A stretch of 64,000 bases of DNA from Herbaspirillum sp. alder98 (GTDB taxonomy: Bacteria; Pseudomonadota; Gammaproteobacteria; Burkholderiales; Burkholderiaceae_D): NCBI RefSeq assembly GCF_020179755.1, contig NZ_JAIUCY010000001.1:1-64000 (forward strand). The letters are read 5' to 3'. The position numbers and the translations under genes were made by a program. Shown one piece after another: positions 1 through 8,950 of this stretch. The stretch's first letter is position 1. Each line of letters opens with the position of its first letter. A model generated the notes under the pieces. That model saw only the letters and a list, made by a program, of their open reading frames with translations, had not been told where the DNA came from and searched no databases.

Positions 1-201
1 CCAAGGATCTCTGGTGAAGCGCGCTTTTCCTGGCTGAGGGCCGCTATACCAACCATCTTCGCAAGTGCGATATTTTTCCCTCACTTCTTTTTCGGTGAGG
101 TATTTCCCGTTCACGGCTTGCGCATCAGCGATGGGCGGGAAAACTTGAAAAACCAACCCAACTATCAACAGGAAGACAAATTGTCCCAAAGAGATTCTCA
201 T
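1..201 (-). CDS. Small secreted protein of unknown function, N-terminal part only
   Basis: Reading the minus strand from the ATG at 199-201 gives 67 codons with no stop before the window edge, so the C-terminus is missing. The first 29 residues form a clear signal peptide: a short basic start (MRIS), a hydrophobic stretch (FVFLLIVGLVF) and an alanine cleavage site (ADAQA). The mature start is hydrophilic (VNGKYLTEKEV) and includes one cysteine, followed by a Gly/Pro/Trp-containing segment. This looks like an exported periplasmic or outer-membrane-associated protein. I do not recognise the family. It was found by translating to the edge, since an open frame without a stop is easily overlooked. 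No strong ribosome binding site precedes the ATG. Confidence 0.6.
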   Translation of the reverse strand, partial: MRISLGQFVFLLIVGLVFQVFPPIADAQAVNGKYLTEKEVREKYRTCEDGWYSGPQPGKARFTRDPW

Positions 202-544
202 GTTCTTAAAATTGCACACAAAAAAGGCAGCTGAGCATGGTCAACTATCTTGATCGAAAAAAAATGTGGATCGCAATGAGCCGCTTGCCTAACGTCTCAG
301 CGGCTGAATTCGCCTCGGCATGATCTGGGCTCAAAGAACGGCAGTCACCGCACAAAAAATCTCAATCAATGAGAATTGTGCCCAATGGAAATTCTATCTC
401 AACTGTAAATAAATGTAACCAGCCTTTCCCGCTGGAGGATTTTTTATTGCGCCTGTTAATGCCTGCAAACTAAAAAATAAGACGACATAAATAGGAAACT
501 TATTTTTTTGAAAATGAAATCATTAGCTTGCAACACTAAAGGCT
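202..544. other. AT-rich intergenic stretch without a recognisable gene
   Basis: About 340 bases that are clearly richer in A+T than the rest of the window. Neither strand has a frame with plausible codon use or a ribosome binding site. It presumably holds the promoter for the secreted-protein gene that begins at 201 on the minus strand. The change in composition fits an old insertion boundary, since a transposase remnant lies just to the right. Confidence 0.5.
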
Positions 545-579
545 TAAAAAAATGGCTTCCTGACAAATGAGGAAGCCAT
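545..579 (-). terminator. Rho-independent terminator, minus strand
   Basis: A perfect 10-bp inverted repeat, ATGGCTTCCT (552-561) and AGGAAGCCAT (570-579), has an 8-base loop. On the minus strand the second arm is followed directly by seven T residues (545-551 read as A on the plus strand). It is placed to end minus-strand transcription arriving from the ribulokinase gene about 240 bases upstream. The transposase remnant lies between the two. Confidence 0.75.
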
Positions 580-631
580 GAAGCAGAGCTGATTCAGTGA
601 CGAATAAATATCTAACTGATAACGATGAATT

Positions 632-739
632 GACCCCGGAATTCCTTGCAATAAGTGGATTGGCTTTTATAACAACCTGCGTCCACACCAGGCTCTTGGG
701 TTGAAGACTCCGACGCAAGCATATGTATTAGCCGCATGA
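632..739 (+). pseudogene. IS3-family transposase (OrfB) C-terminal remnant
   Basis: In the frame ending with TGA at 737-739 the plus strand encodes KWIGFYNNLRPHQALG and then LKTPTQAYVLAA. The FYN-x-LRPHQALG-x-x-TP pattern is the hallmark C-terminus of IS3-group OrfB integrases (rve domain). The frame is closed by a stop at 626-628, so only about 35 residues survive, with no DDE catalytic residues and no OrfA. Upstream, the transposase-like residues EFLAIS are readable only in another frame, which suggests a frameshift as well. This is a dead fragment marking a past insertion at the downstream end of the pentitol operon. Confidence 0.7.
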
Positions 740-819
740 TGTGTGGCCAGGTTTGGCCGAGCCAATACAGTAACAAGCATTTTTATTTATACATCTCCCG
801 CCGACAAAGCAAGATTCTC

Positions 820-2445
820 TCACCGCAACTCCCGCGCCATCCCCTGCAACCGCCCGAACGCAGCAAACCGCGCATCATGCAACGTTGCAATCACCCCGCC
901 GCAAGGCTCCACGCGCCTGCTCACGCGCGACATGCCGGCCATTGCCGCGGCGACGTCGCCATAGATGCCGGCGGCCACGCTGCCCAGTATCGCCGCGCCC
1001 AGCAACACCGGCTCGTCCGTCTCGTTGACCAGCACCGGCTTGCCGGTGGCGTCGGCCAGCAACTGGCGCACCAGGTCAGGCCGTCCCGCACCGCCACTGA
1101 TCATGATGCGTTCGATCGGCGCGCCGGCTACCGCTTGCGCATCAATGATCTGGCGCAGCCCATACGCAATGCCGCACATGCCCGCAACGTACAGCGCCAG
1201 CAAGCTCGTCATGTCGCGTTCCATGCCCAGACCCACGATCACGGCGCGCGCATGCGGGTCGGCCAGCGGCGCGCGATTGCCAAGAAACTCCGGCACCACA
1301 TGCAAGCCCTTGGCCAGCAACACGGCATCAGACAGGGACGCTTCCTGCTGCTGGATCCGCTCGGCCAGCGTGGCCAGCAAGGAGCGCCCCTTTTCGCGCG
1401 CCTGCCGCTGGGCTACGCTGGCGAACGGGTGCATCGACAACAAATGGTCGATGGCCGCGCCAGCCACCGATTGCCCTCCTTCGATGAGCCAGGCATCCGG
1501 CACCATCGCCGAAAAATACGGCCCCCACACGCCCGGCACGAACACCGGTTCGCGCGTGCTGCTCATGGTGCAGGACGAGGTGCCGAAGACATAAGCCAGC
1601 GACGTGAAGGGATCGCCATCGACACCCACCGTGCCGATCCCGCCGGCATGCGCATCAATGACGCCGGCGGCCACCGGCGTGCCGGCGCACAAGCCCAGCT
1701 GCAGCGCCGCTTGCGGCGTGAGCCCCTGGCCCAGCGCGGTGCCCGGCGCGACGATGCGCTGGCCAATCCTGGCAAAGGCTTCGTCGGCCAGCACACCAAG
1801 ACCGATGGCGTGAAAATAACTTTCGTCCCAGCGGCGCTCATGCGCCAGATAGGTCCACTTGCACGTGACGGTGCAGATGGATCTGGCCAGATCGCCGCTG
1901 GCGCGCCAGGTCAGGAAATCAGTCAAGTCCATGAACTGCCAGGCACGATCGAACACGTCGGGCTTGTTCTCACGCAGCCACAACAGCTTGGGTGTTTCCA
2001 TCTCGGGCGAAATACGCCCGCCCACATAGTTCAGCACCTCGTGACCGATCGCATTGATGCGGTCGGCCTGGACAATGGCGCGATGGTCCATCCAGACCAT
2101 GATGTTGTGCTCGGGATCTCCGTCTGCCGCCACCGACAGCGGCTCTCCGCCTTCGCCCAGCACCACCAGTGAACAGGTCGCGTCAAAGCCGATACCGATC
2201 ACCTGTTCTGGCGTCATCCCCGAGCCGGCCAGCGCTTGCTGCACCGAGGCGCAGACAGCCGCCCATATTTCGTTGCTGGACTGCTCCACGATGGAACCCG
2301 GCTGATGGAACAGCCTGATGTCATTCTTGGCGCTGGCGAGCAGATGCCCCTGCAGATCGAATACCCCTGCGCGCGCGCTGCCGGTGCCGACATCCACGCC
2401 GATGGTGGCGCTATGTTGCATGCTTGAAGTCGCGGTGTATTTCAC
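820..2445 (-). CDS. FGGY-family pentulose kinase, probably D-ribulokinase
   Basis: Predicted to phosphorylate D-ribulose to D-ribulose 5-phosphate with ATP in the cytoplasm. The 541-residue product has the FGGY fold: an N-terminal phosphate-binding segment ([16 protein letters not shown], about residues 16-31), the sugar-pocket motif MVWMDHRA and a C-terminal nucleotide segment ([11 protein letters not shown]). Length fits the ribulokinase branch, which is longer than xylulokinases. The reading frame starts with GTG at 2443-2445, overlapping the TGA of the dehydrogenase gene (GTGA), so translation is probably coupled. An ATG eight codons later (2419-2421) is an alternative; neither has a good ribosome binding site. 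Substrate assignment comes mainly from the neighbouring ribitol dehydrogenase; D-xylulose or another pentulose cannot be excluded. Confidence 0.82.
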   Translation of the reverse strand: MKYTATSSMQHSATIGVDVGTGSARAGVFDLQGHLLASAKNDIRLFHQPGSIVEQSSNEIWAAVCASVQQALAGSGMTPEQVIGIGFDATCSLVVLGEGGEPLSVAADGDPEHNIMVWMDHRAIVQADRINAIGHEVLNYVGGRISPEMETPKLLWLRENKPDVFDRAWQFMDLTDFLTWRASGDLARSICTVTCKWTYLAHERRWDESYFHAIGLGVLADEAFARIGQRIVAPGTALGQGLTPQAALQLGLCAGTPVAAGVIDAHAGGIGTVGVDGDPFTSLAYVFGTSSCTMSSTREPVFVPGVWGPYFSAMVPDAWLIEGGQSVAGAAIDHLLSMHPFASVAQRQAREKGRSLLATLAERIQQQEASLSDAVLLAKGLHVVPEFLGNRAPLADPHARAVIVGLGMERDMTSLLALYVAGMCGIAYGLRQIIDAQAVAGAPIERIMISGGAGRPDLVRQLLADATGKPVLVNETDEPVLLGAAILGSVAAGIYGDVAAAMAGMSRVSRRVEPCGGVIATLHDARFAAFGRLQGMARELR

Positions 2446-3170
2446 AGGTCGACATTGTTAGGCAGTACCACGATATCGCGAATGGTCACGTTGGCCGGTC
2501 GGGTCAGCATGAACATGACGCAATCGGCTACCTCCCTGGGCTGCATCAGGCTGCCCGACGCCAGCGCATCATCCATCTTGGCCTTGGGCCAGTCGTCAAG
2601 CAGCGCTGTCACCACCGGCCCAGGCGCCACCGCGCCCACCCGCACCCCGTGCCGGGAAAGCTGGCGCCGGAGGGTATGCACGAACGCCTGCACCGCAAAC
2701 TTGGATGCCGTATAAACCGGCTCCCACACCACCGGGACGATACCGGCAATGGAACTGGTAAAAATGATGTCGCCCGATTTCTGCGCAACCAGATGCGGTA
2801 GTACCGCATGCACCGAACGGAACGCCGCATTGACATTCAGGTTGAGCACGCGGTCCCATTCGTCAGGGCTGCCCTCTGCCACATCGCCACCGACATAGGC
2901 GCCGGCGTTGGCGTGGAATATGTGAAGACCACCCGTCAGCGCCAGTATCCTGGGCAGCATGGACGAATTCTCGTGCGGCTTGAGCAGATCGACCTGCAGT
3001 GCGAACGCATGGCTCCCGAGTTCACGGCGCGCCTGCTCCAGCTTGTCGCCATCACGGTCGATAAGAACCACCTTGGCGTCGGCTGCGACCAGCGCACGCG
3101 CACATTCGAGGCCGATGCCGGACGCGGCTCCGGTGATGGCCGCGATCCGCCCCTTGAGGGATTGAGTCAT
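2442..3170 (-). CDS. rbtD: Short-chain dehydrogenase, ribitol 2-dehydrogenase type
   Basis: Likely oxidises ribitol to D-ribulose with NAD+. The 242 residues show a classical SDR: cofactor loop TGAASGIG (13-20), NAG (88-90), serines around 139-140 and the YxxxK pair Tyr153-Lys157. From memory, the sequence closely resembles enterobacterial ribitol dehydrogenase, including a shared [16 protein letters not shown] segment, [28 protein letters not shown] and a C-terminus ending LPN-x-VDL. A GGAG element precedes the ATG. It lies between the ABC permease gene (39-base gap) and the kinase gene (4-base overlap), giving a consecutive uptake-oxidation-phosphorylation set. A related pentitol such as D-arabinitol remains possible as the natural substrate. 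Confidence 0.85.
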   Translation of the reverse strand: MTQSLKGRIAAITGAASGIGLECARALVAADAKVVLIDRDGDKLEQARRELGSHAFALQVDLLKPHENSSMLPRILALTGGLHIFHANAGAYVGGDVAEGSPDEWDRVLNLNVNAAFRSVHAVLPHLVAQKSGDIIFTSSIAGIVPVVWEPVYTASKFAVQAFVHTLRRQLSRHGVRVGAVAPGPVVTALLDDWPKAKMDDALASGSLMQPREVADCVMFMLTRPANVTIRDIVVLPNNVDL

Positions 3171-3209
3171 GCTGTGATTCTCCAGGTTGGCTTGGGTTGA
3201 CGGTCGTGC

Positions 3210-4466
3210 TCAGGCACGACCGTTCGACATGCGCGAACGCCGCGCCAGCGAATCCACAATGACGGCGATCGCAAGCACGCCGCCGGTAATCATGAAGCGC
3301 AGCGAGGACGATAGATTGAGCAGCGTCAGGCCGCTGGCAATCGACTGGATCACGATGATGCCGAGCACCGCTGCATAGGCGCTGCCGCGACCACCGAACA
3401 GACTGGTGCCGCCGATCACTGCGGCGGCAATTGCGTTGAGATTGACGTCGCCGCTACCGGCCTGCTGGCTGGCCGCGGCAAGTCGCGCTGCAGCCAGCAC
3501 CCCGCCCAAGGCAGCCAGTGCGGCACACAGCATGAATGCGCTGGCAAAGATCATGTCGACGTTGATGCCGGCCCGGCGCGCCGCCTCCCGGTTGCCGCCG
3601 ACGGCATGCATCGATCGCCCCCAGCGGGTGCGCTTGAACGCATAATCCATCACCACCGCCAAGGCGACAAACAGGCCGAACATCAACGGCACACCGCGCG
3701 ACTGCCCCAGGTAGGCCACCACTGCCTCCAGCAGCAGCGTGACGGCCACGGCGCGCAGCGCCAGTGCGGCCACCGACGGCGCAGACAGGTTGACCGCCTG
3801 ACGCCGTGCGCGGGTGCGCAGGCCGGTCAGCATCATCACGATCCCCGGCAGCAGCGCCAGCAAGTACGACCAGGGCGATGAAATGACCATCGTTTGCCCG
3901 AAGTCGACCAGCATCGAATCGTAAGGCAGATTGATCGATCCGCTGGGCCCGAGCACATAGAGCTGCAATCCCAGGATCGCCAGCAAGCCTGCCAGCGTGG
4001 CGACGAAACTGGGCATGCCGATGCGATTGAACAAGATGGTATAGACCACGCCGATGAGCGCGCCCATGAGCAACGCCACGGCAATGGCGCCCAGCACGGG
4101 CCAGCCCTGGTTGACCCACAGCGTACCGAACAGCGCCGATGAAAAGCCGCTGATGGAGCCGACTGACAGATCGATCTGGCCGAGCATCAATACGCATACG
4201 ATCCCCAGGGCGATGACACCGGTGGTGGAGCTGTCGAATAACAGGTTGGTCAGGTTGTCGGCCGAGAAGAAGACCGGATTGAGAAAACCGAATACGCTCC
4301 AGATGATCACCAGCCCGACCACCACCGGCAACGCGCCCAGGTCGCCGGCGCGTACCCGCGCCGCGAAAGCCGACAAGCTCGCCGCCATGCCGTCGGCATG
4401 ACTGACGCGGACATCGCTGCGATCAAGCTGCGCAGGCGGCGACGAAGGCTCTTCTTGAATGCTCAT
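3210..4466 (-). CDS. ABC sugar/polyol transporter permease (RbsC/XylH type)
   Basis: Inner-membrane permease of a CUT2-type importer, 418 residues. After a hydrophilic N-terminal extension of about 45 residues there are roughly ten hydrophobic segments. The cytoplasmic coupling loop AVGGNREAARRAGINV and the later GGRGS motif are characteristic of the family. The overall length is closer to the xylose permease than to ribose permeases. Its ATG (4464-4466) overlaps the stop of the ATPase gene as ATGA, indicating coupled translation. With the two upstream binding-protein genes and the ATPase it should form the pentitol importer; specificity is inferred from the adjacent ribitol enzymes. Confidence 0.9.
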   Translation of the reverse strand: MSIQEEPSSPPAQLDRSDVRVSHADGMAASLSAFAARVRAGDLGALPVVVGLVIIWSVFGFLNPVFFSADNLTNLLFDSSTTGVIALGIVCVLMLGQIDLSVGSISGFSSALFGTLWVNQGWPVLGAIAVALLMGALIGVVYTILFNRIGMPSFVATLAGLLAILGLQLYVLGPSGSINLPYDSMLVDFGQTMVISSPWSYLLALLPGIVMMLTGLRTRARRQAVNLSAPSVAALALRAVAVTLLLEAVVAYLGQSRGVPLMFGLFVALAVVMDYAFKRTRWGRSMHAVGGNREAARRAGINVDMIFASAFMLCAALAALGGVLAAARLAAASQQAGSGDVNLNAIAAAVIGGTSLFGGRGSAYAAVLGIIVIQSIASGLTLLNLSSSLRFMITGGVLAIAVIVDSLARRSRMSNGRA

Positions 4467-5296
4467 GATGCGGTCGTCCCTGGCGTCGTTGGTTGCGTCT
4501 CATTTTTTGCCTGGTGTCGGGTAGCGCGGCGCGAGACGGCATTTTCGGTAGCGCCGGTGATCGCGGCCACCAGCTCCTGATTGGATGAATCCGGATAGAA
4601 CACGCCATTGTTGCGGCCTAGCCGCAGCACCACGATGCGATCAGCGACGGCCCGCACGTCTTCCATGTTGTGACTAATGATGATCACGGCATAACCGCGT
4701 TCGCGCACCCGTTCGATCAGGTTCAACACTTCTGCCGTCTGCGCCACGCCCAGTGCCGCCGTAGGCTCGTCGAGCACCACCAGCTTGGGCGCCAGCAACA
4801 GCGAACGGGCAATGGCGACCGTCTGCCGCTGCCCGCCCGAGAGCGACGCCACCACATCGCGCACATTCGGGATGCGGGCGGCCAGTTCGTTCAATAGGGT
4901 CCAGGTCTTGAGTTCCATGGCCACCTCGTCCAAAGCGAAGGGAGACAGCTCCCGCCCCAGGTAGATGTTGGCCACCACGTCCAGGTTTTCGCACAGGGCC
5001 AGGTCCTGGAATACCGTCGCGATGCCCAGGTCGAGCGCCGCATTGGGACTATCCAGCTTGACCTGCTTGCCGCCGAAGGTGATGCTGCCGCTGGTCGGCT
5101 GGTGAACCCCCGCCAGCACCTTGACCAGGGTCGACTTGCCGGCGCCGTTGTCGCCCACCAGCGCCACCACCTCCCCGGCATGGACCTCCATATCGATGTC
5201 GGTCAGCGCAGAGACCGCGCCGAAACGTTTGGAAATCTTATGCAGGCTCAGCACCGGCGTAGCGCTCTTGCGCACGGTCTCGCGTGAATCAGTCAT
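4463..5296 (-). CDS. ABC transporter ATP-binding protein, single nucleotide-binding domain
   Basis: ATPase of the sugar/polyol importer, 277 residues. It has Walker A GDNGAGKST, signature SLSGGQRQTVAIARS, Walker B LVVLDEPTAAL and the switch histidine in IIISHN. The frame is open upstream of 5296, but the ATG at 5294-5296 is preceded by GAGGTGG at good spacing and fits family N-termini, so the shorter start was chosen. Only one ATPase domain is present. RbsA/XylG proteins carry two fused copies, so this is the FrcA-like arrangement and probably works as a homodimer. It overlaps the permease gene by four bases and follows the first binding-protein gene after 70 bases. Confidence 0.92.
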   Translation of the reverse strand: MTDSRETVRKSATPVLSLHKISKRFGAVSALTDIDMEVHAGEVVALVGDNGAGKSTLVKVLAGVHQPTSGSITFGGKQVKLDSPNAALDLGIATVFQDLALCENLDVVANIYLGRELSPFALDEVAMELKTWTLLNELAARIPNVRDVVASLSGGQRQTVAIARSLLLAPKLVVLDEPTAALGVAQTAEVLNLIERVRERGYAVIIISHNMEDVRAVADRIVVLRLGRNNGVFYPDSSNQELVAAITGATENAVSRRATRHQAKNETQPTTPGTTAS

Positions 5297-5366
5297 CAAT
5301 TGGCCACCTCGGATGTTGTCGGGGCCGCGCCGGGCCATGTGGTCTCGGCGAGGATCACTGCTCCCA

Positions 5367-6461
5367 TCACTCGGAAATACCGAGCTTCTTGCAGCCCTCT
5401 GCATAACGTCCGACGCACAATTGCCGGGCGCTCACGATCTTCTTGTCGACCATCTCAGCCTTCAAGTTGGTCGCCGTTATCACCACCGGCAGGAACAACT
5501 GGGAAGGCGTGCCGTAGAGTGTGGTGCCGGGCTCCTGCGGCTGGCCCGACAGGAAGTTCACGGCAACCCGCGCGGCGGCCGCAGCGACGATCTCGCTCGG
5601 CTTGGAAATCGTGTTGAACTGGTCGCCGGAAACGATCAGCTGCAATGCAGCCAGCGTGCCGTCGTTGCCGGTAATCGGAGGCAAGGGATTGACACCGGCT
5701 GCCTTGAAGGCTGCAATCGCGGCACCACCGGTGCCGTCGTTTGCCGCTACCACGCCGATGATCTGCGAACGGAACCGGGTGATCTGTCCACTGACCCACT
5801 GCTGTGCCTTCGGCGGCGCCCATTCGGGCGTATCGAAATCGGCCAGCGTCCGGTAGCCGCTTTCCTGCAAGCCTGCTTGTATGCCCTTCTTGATCAATCC
5901 GGCGGCGGCGTCGGTGGGCGAGCCATTGACTGCCAGCAAACCACCCGTGTCGGTCGGCACCTGGTTCTGCTTCAAGTGCAGCACCAGCGAATCGGCGATG
6001 GCGCGACCGAGACCTTCATTGTCGAACGACACGTAATAATCGGCAGGCGTGGAGGGAATCGGCCGGTCATAGGCAATCACCCTGACCCCCTTGCCCTGCG
6101 CCATCTTGACCAGCGACGCAGCGGCAGTCGAATCCACCGGGTCGAGCACAATCACCTTGGCGCCTTGCGAAATGGCCGCATTGAATTGCCGCTGCTGTTG
6201 CGCAACGTCGCCGTTGGCGTTCTGGTAGATCACCTTGCAGGAGGCGCACAGCCGGCTCATTTCGGCCTTGAAGCCGGGAAAGTCGTGTTGCTCGTAACGG
6301 GTAGAGGCCTGGTCAGGCATCAGAAATGCCACCATCCCGTCGGGGGCGGCAGATACCGGCCGGCTCGCCACCAGGGCAAGGCCGACCAGAAGCACACTGG
6401 CGACCAGCAGGCGGCCGTGGTTTGCCAGCGCAAATACACGGGCAGATGAAACTCTTGTCAT
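5367..6461 (-). CDS. Periplasmic sugar/polyol-binding protein, copy 1
   Basis: Solute receptor of the importer, 364 residues, type-1 periplasmic binding fold related to XylF. The start at the ATG 6459-6461 is set by an AGGAGA ribosome binding site and by a good signal peptide ending near VSA/APDG. Mature-protein landmarks are FLMPDQ, QNANGD, KVIVLDPVDS, VIAYDRPIP and VAANDG. Two cysteine pairs, RLCASC and QLCVGRYAEGC, may form disulfides in the periplasm. A paralogue of exactly the same length lies just upstream (6771-7865); about three quarters of aligned mature residues match by eye. This copy is next to the ATPase and permease genes and follows its own operator-like site at 6647-6683. Confidence 0.9.
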   Translation of the reverse strand: MTRVSSARVFALANHGRLLVASVLLVGLALVASRPVSAAPDGMVAFLMPDQASTRYEQHDFPGFKAEMSRLCASCKVIYQNANGDVAQQQRQFNAAISQGAKVIVLDPVDSTAAASLVKMAQGKGVRVIAYDRPIPSTPADYYVSFDNEGLGRAIADSLVLHLKQNQVPTDTGGLLAVNGSPTDAAAGLIKKGIQAGLQESGYRTLADFDTPEWAPPKAQQWVSGQITRFRSQIIGVVAANDGTGGAAIAAFKAAGVNPLPPITGNDGTLAALQLIVSGDQFNTISKPSEIVAAAAARVAVNFLSGQPQEPGTTLYGTPSQLFLPVVITATNLKAEMVDKKIVSARQLCVGRYAEGCKKLGISE

Positions 6462-6646
6462 GCTTGTCTCCTGTTTTTTTATGAAGTCGGCGCAATCGTT
6501 TTTTCGTCGGCCGAGGGTTCTCCAGGACATGAGGTCCTTGATGCGTGATCGTCCAGCGCTGGAGAGATTGGGTCTGCGGGGTTGTCTCGACGGTCTCAAG
6601 TGACCTGCGCGCTAAGGCCGATACTGATTTACCACCGGCGCTTTAG

Positions 6647-6683
6647 CCACTACTTTTCCTGCCCGAAACAGATACTTTTTTGC
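6647..6683 (-). promoter_or_regulatory. Putative AraC-type operator upstream of binding-protein copy 1
   Basis: A 37-base element starts CCACTACTTTTC and ends with GATAC followed by a T-run and GC. It recurs at 8951-8987 upstream of the araC-type gene with 30 of 37 positions identical. Each copy contains two TAC-TTTT half-sites whose starts are 22 bases apart (6651 and 6673 here). That direct-repeat spacing, about two helical turns, is typical for AraC-family activators. It lies about 185 bases before the ATG of binding-protein copy 1, in the 309-base gap between the two receptor genes. It probably drives a second transcript for copy 1, ATPase, permease, dehydrogenase and kinase. Binding by the local regulator is inference. 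Confidence 0.6.
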
Positions 6684-6770
6684 CCTCGCAAGATTAGAAA
6701 ATGCAAAAAATGGAATGCCATACGCCAGATGCGCAAGGGCCAGCTGGCTGCCCCCTGGAATAAAGATGCA

Positions 6771-7865
6771 TCAATTGGAAATGCCGAGCCTCTTGCAGTC
6801 TTCTGCATAACTGCCCGCACACAATTGACTGACGCTCACGATCCTCTTGTCGATGATCTCGGCCTTCATGTTCCTGGCCGTCACCACCACCGGCTTGAAC
6901 AGTAGCGACGGTGTGTCGAACAGCATGGTCCCGCCCTTCTGTGGCTGCCCCGACAGGAAGCCGACGGCGACCCGCGCGGCGGCAGCGGCGACGATCTCGC
7001 CGGGCTTGGCCACCGTGTTGAACTGTTCGCCGGAGATGATCCGCTGCAGTGCGGCCAAGGTGGCGTCATTGCCGGTGACCGGCGGCACCGGCTTCACGCC
7101 CGCCCCCTTGAAGGCGGCGATCACGGCTGCGGCCGTGCTGTCGTTGGCAGCCACCACGCCGATGATCTGCAGACGCAACCGCGTGATCTGGCCGCTGGCC
7201 CATTGCTGTGCCTTCGGCGGCGACCAGTCAGGGGTCTCGATCTCGGCCAGCGTCTTGTAGCCGCTATCCTTCAGGCCCGCTTTGATGCCCTGCCGGATCA
7301 ACTCGGCGGCGGCGTCACCGGGCGAGCCATGCACCTCGAGCAGGCCACCGCTGTCGGTCGGGATCTTGCCCTGCCTGAGGTGCTGGACCAGCGATTCGGC
7401 GATGGCGCGGCCGATGCCTTCATTGTCGAACGACACGAAGTAGTCGGCTGGCGTGGCGGGAATCGGCCGGTCATAGGCAATCACCTTGACCCCCTTGCCC
7501 TGCGCCAGCCTGACCAGCGGCGCGGCAGAAATCGAATCCACCGGATCCAGCACGATCACCTTGGCGCCTTGCGCGATCACCGCGTTGAACTGCCGCTGCT
7601 GTAGCGCAACGTCGCCGTTGGCGTTCTGGTAAAGCACCTTGCATTGGGCGCATAGCCGGCTCATCTCGGCTTTGAAACCGGGCAAGTCATTTTGCTCGTA
7701 CCGGGTAGAGCCCTGGTCGGGCATCAGAAAGGCCACCGTATCGCCGGCGGCGGCGAACACCGCTGCGCTCATTGCGAGACCAAGACCTGCCACGAGCCAA
7801 TGGGCCACTGACACGCGGCCGGGGTTTCCCGGCGCAGAAACGATGGACGCTGAACATCTGGTCAT
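6771..7865 (-). CDS. Periplasmic sugar/polyol-binding protein, copy 2
   Basis: Second XylF-like receptor, 364 residues, the same length as copy 1. The ATG at 7863-7865 has the same AGGAGA-containing leader as copy 1, and a signal peptide ends near VFA/AAGD. The ligand-facing landmarks of copy 1 (FLMPDQ, QNANGD, LDPVDS, YDRPIP, VAAND) are all kept, as are both cysteine pairs (RLCAQC, QLCAGSYAEDC). Differences cluster in surface loops and in positions such as DSTAAAS versus DSISAAP. No second permease or ATPase is present, so both receptors probably feed the same membrane complex. It follows the araC-type gene by 77 bases, consistent with co-transcription. A different affinity or a different pentitol for each copy is plausible but not shown. 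Confidence 0.9.
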   Translation of the reverse strand: MTRCSASIVSAPGNPGRVSVAHWLVAGLGLAMSAAVFAAAGDTVAFLMPDQGSTRYEQNDLPGFKAEMSRLCAQCKVLYQNANGDVALQQRQFNAVIAQGAKVIVLDPVDSISAAPLVRLAQGKGVKVIAYDRPIPATPADYFVSFDNEGIGRAIAESLVQHLRQGKIPTDSGGLLEVHGSPGDAAAELIRQGIKAGLKDSGYKTLAEIETPDWSPPKAQQWASGQITRLRLQIIGVVAANDSTAAAVIAAFKGAGVKPVPPVTGNDATLAALQRIISGEQFNTVAKPGEIVAAAAARVAVGFLSGQPQKGGTMLFDTPSLLFKPVVVTARNMKAEIIDKRIVSVSQLCAGSYAEDCKRLGISN

Positions 7866-7942
7866 GCTGGTCTCCTGTTGGTCATGCATAGGTTGCAATT
7901 GTTTTTTTTGGCGCCCGGCGCGGCACGGACTTGATGTCCTTT

Positions 7943-8845
7943 TCACGCTGCCGCCACGACTTCTGCGGCGTCGGTAAAACCTGCGTTCTCCGCCAGCAAC
8001 GCCCTGAAACGCGAAGGTGGAATACCCTTTTGTCGCAGGAACTGCCGATTGAAATTGGAGAGGTTCTTGAAACCCGAGGCGAAACAGATGTCGGTAATCG
8101 ACAGCCTCGCTTCACTCATCAGCAGCTGGATCGCGAGGTTGATGCGAAGCCGGTTGACGTAGGCGTTGAGCGCCATGCCGGTATGCCGCCTGAAGCTACG
8201 CGAGAACGCGCTGGTGCTCAGGCGCGAGATCTTTGCCAGTTCCCGTTCGCCAAACGACTCGGTGAGGTGATTGCGGATGTAGTCGAGCGACTCGTTGATA
8301 CCGGTCGCCATGAATCCCGAAGGGTCTGGATGATATGCGCTGCTGGTCATGGCGCGATGGTCGCGATCACGACTCAGGGTGCCGAGGATGGACAGGAATA
8401 TTTCGATGCGGCGAATCTCGCTGGCGCCCACCAGTTCCTCGATCATCGGGCCGACCCTGGCCGCCGTCGCCGTCGAAAACAGAATGCCGCGCCGGCTCAG
8501 CGCCAGCGTCGGCAGGAAGATCGAGAGCTCCGGCAACAACGCGACCATGTCATGGATGAATCGCTCGTCGAATTGCAATACCCTGCTGCGCAGTGGCGCC
8601 TGTGCCCCCGGCGCCATATCACTGACCCAGTTATGCGGCAGATTGGGACCGGTCAACACCAGTTGCCCGGGCCCGAAATCGCCGACGAAGTCACCGACGA
8701 AACAACGCCCGGTCGTGGCCACCACATGATGCAATTCGCATTCAGGATGAAAATGCCAGCGTACGGTTGGATAGGGATAGCCATGTTCCCAGGCCTTGAA
8801 CGACTGGGTGCTTCCTATGTGAACGACTTCGAGATCCGGTTTCAT
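7943..8845 (-). CDS. AraC-family transcriptional regulator of the pentitol module
   Basis: Predicted ligand-responsive activator of 300 residues. The N-terminal 150 residues contain a cupin-like sensing half (WHFHPECELHHVV, then a GPGQLVLTGPNLPHNW turn). The C-terminal 100 residues are the paired helix-turn-helix domain (SFGERELAKISRLSTSAFSRSFRRH, split here at residue 20 for brevity: the second helix region is ITDICFASGFKNLSNFNRQF). A GAGGGGG element precedes the ATG. It is first in the gene run and has an operator-like element about 105 bases upstream that recurs before the receptor gene at 6461, suggesting autoregulation plus control of the transport and catabolic genes. The inducer is presumably ribitol or a product of it. 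Confidence 0.88.
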   Translation of the reverse strand: MKPDLEVVHIGSTQSFKAWEHGYPYPTVRWHFHPECELHHVVATTGRCFVGDFVGDFGPGQLVLTGPNLPHNWVSDMAPGAQAPLRSRVLQFDERFIHDMVALLPELSIFLPTLALSRRGILFSTATAARVGPMIEELVGASEIRRIEIFLSILGTLSRDRDHRAMTSSAYHPDPSGFMATGINESLDYIRNHLTESFGERELAKISRLSTSAFSRSFRRHTGMALNAYVNRLRINLAIQLLMSEARLSITDICFASGFKNLSNFNRQFLRQKGIPPSRFRALLAENAGFTDAAEVVAAA

Positions 8846-8950
8846 GTGCCCCCCTCGGCCACGGCCTCCGGTGGTGACCGAATGCGCGCAGTTGTCTCCA
8901 TGATATTGAGCGCCCCCGCGCCAATACTAGATTTCAGACCGACTCTTCCA

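Noticed and set aside
536..718. A 60-codon minus-strand frame near the left edge
   Set aside because: It runs through an intrinsic terminator and over the antisense strand of the transposase remnant, with no ribosome binding site.
736..2172. A 478-codon plus-strand frame over the ribulokinase gene
   Set aside because: Antisense shadow with His/Arg/Gln-rich composition and no ribosome binding site; the kinase on the other strand has clear FGGY motifs.
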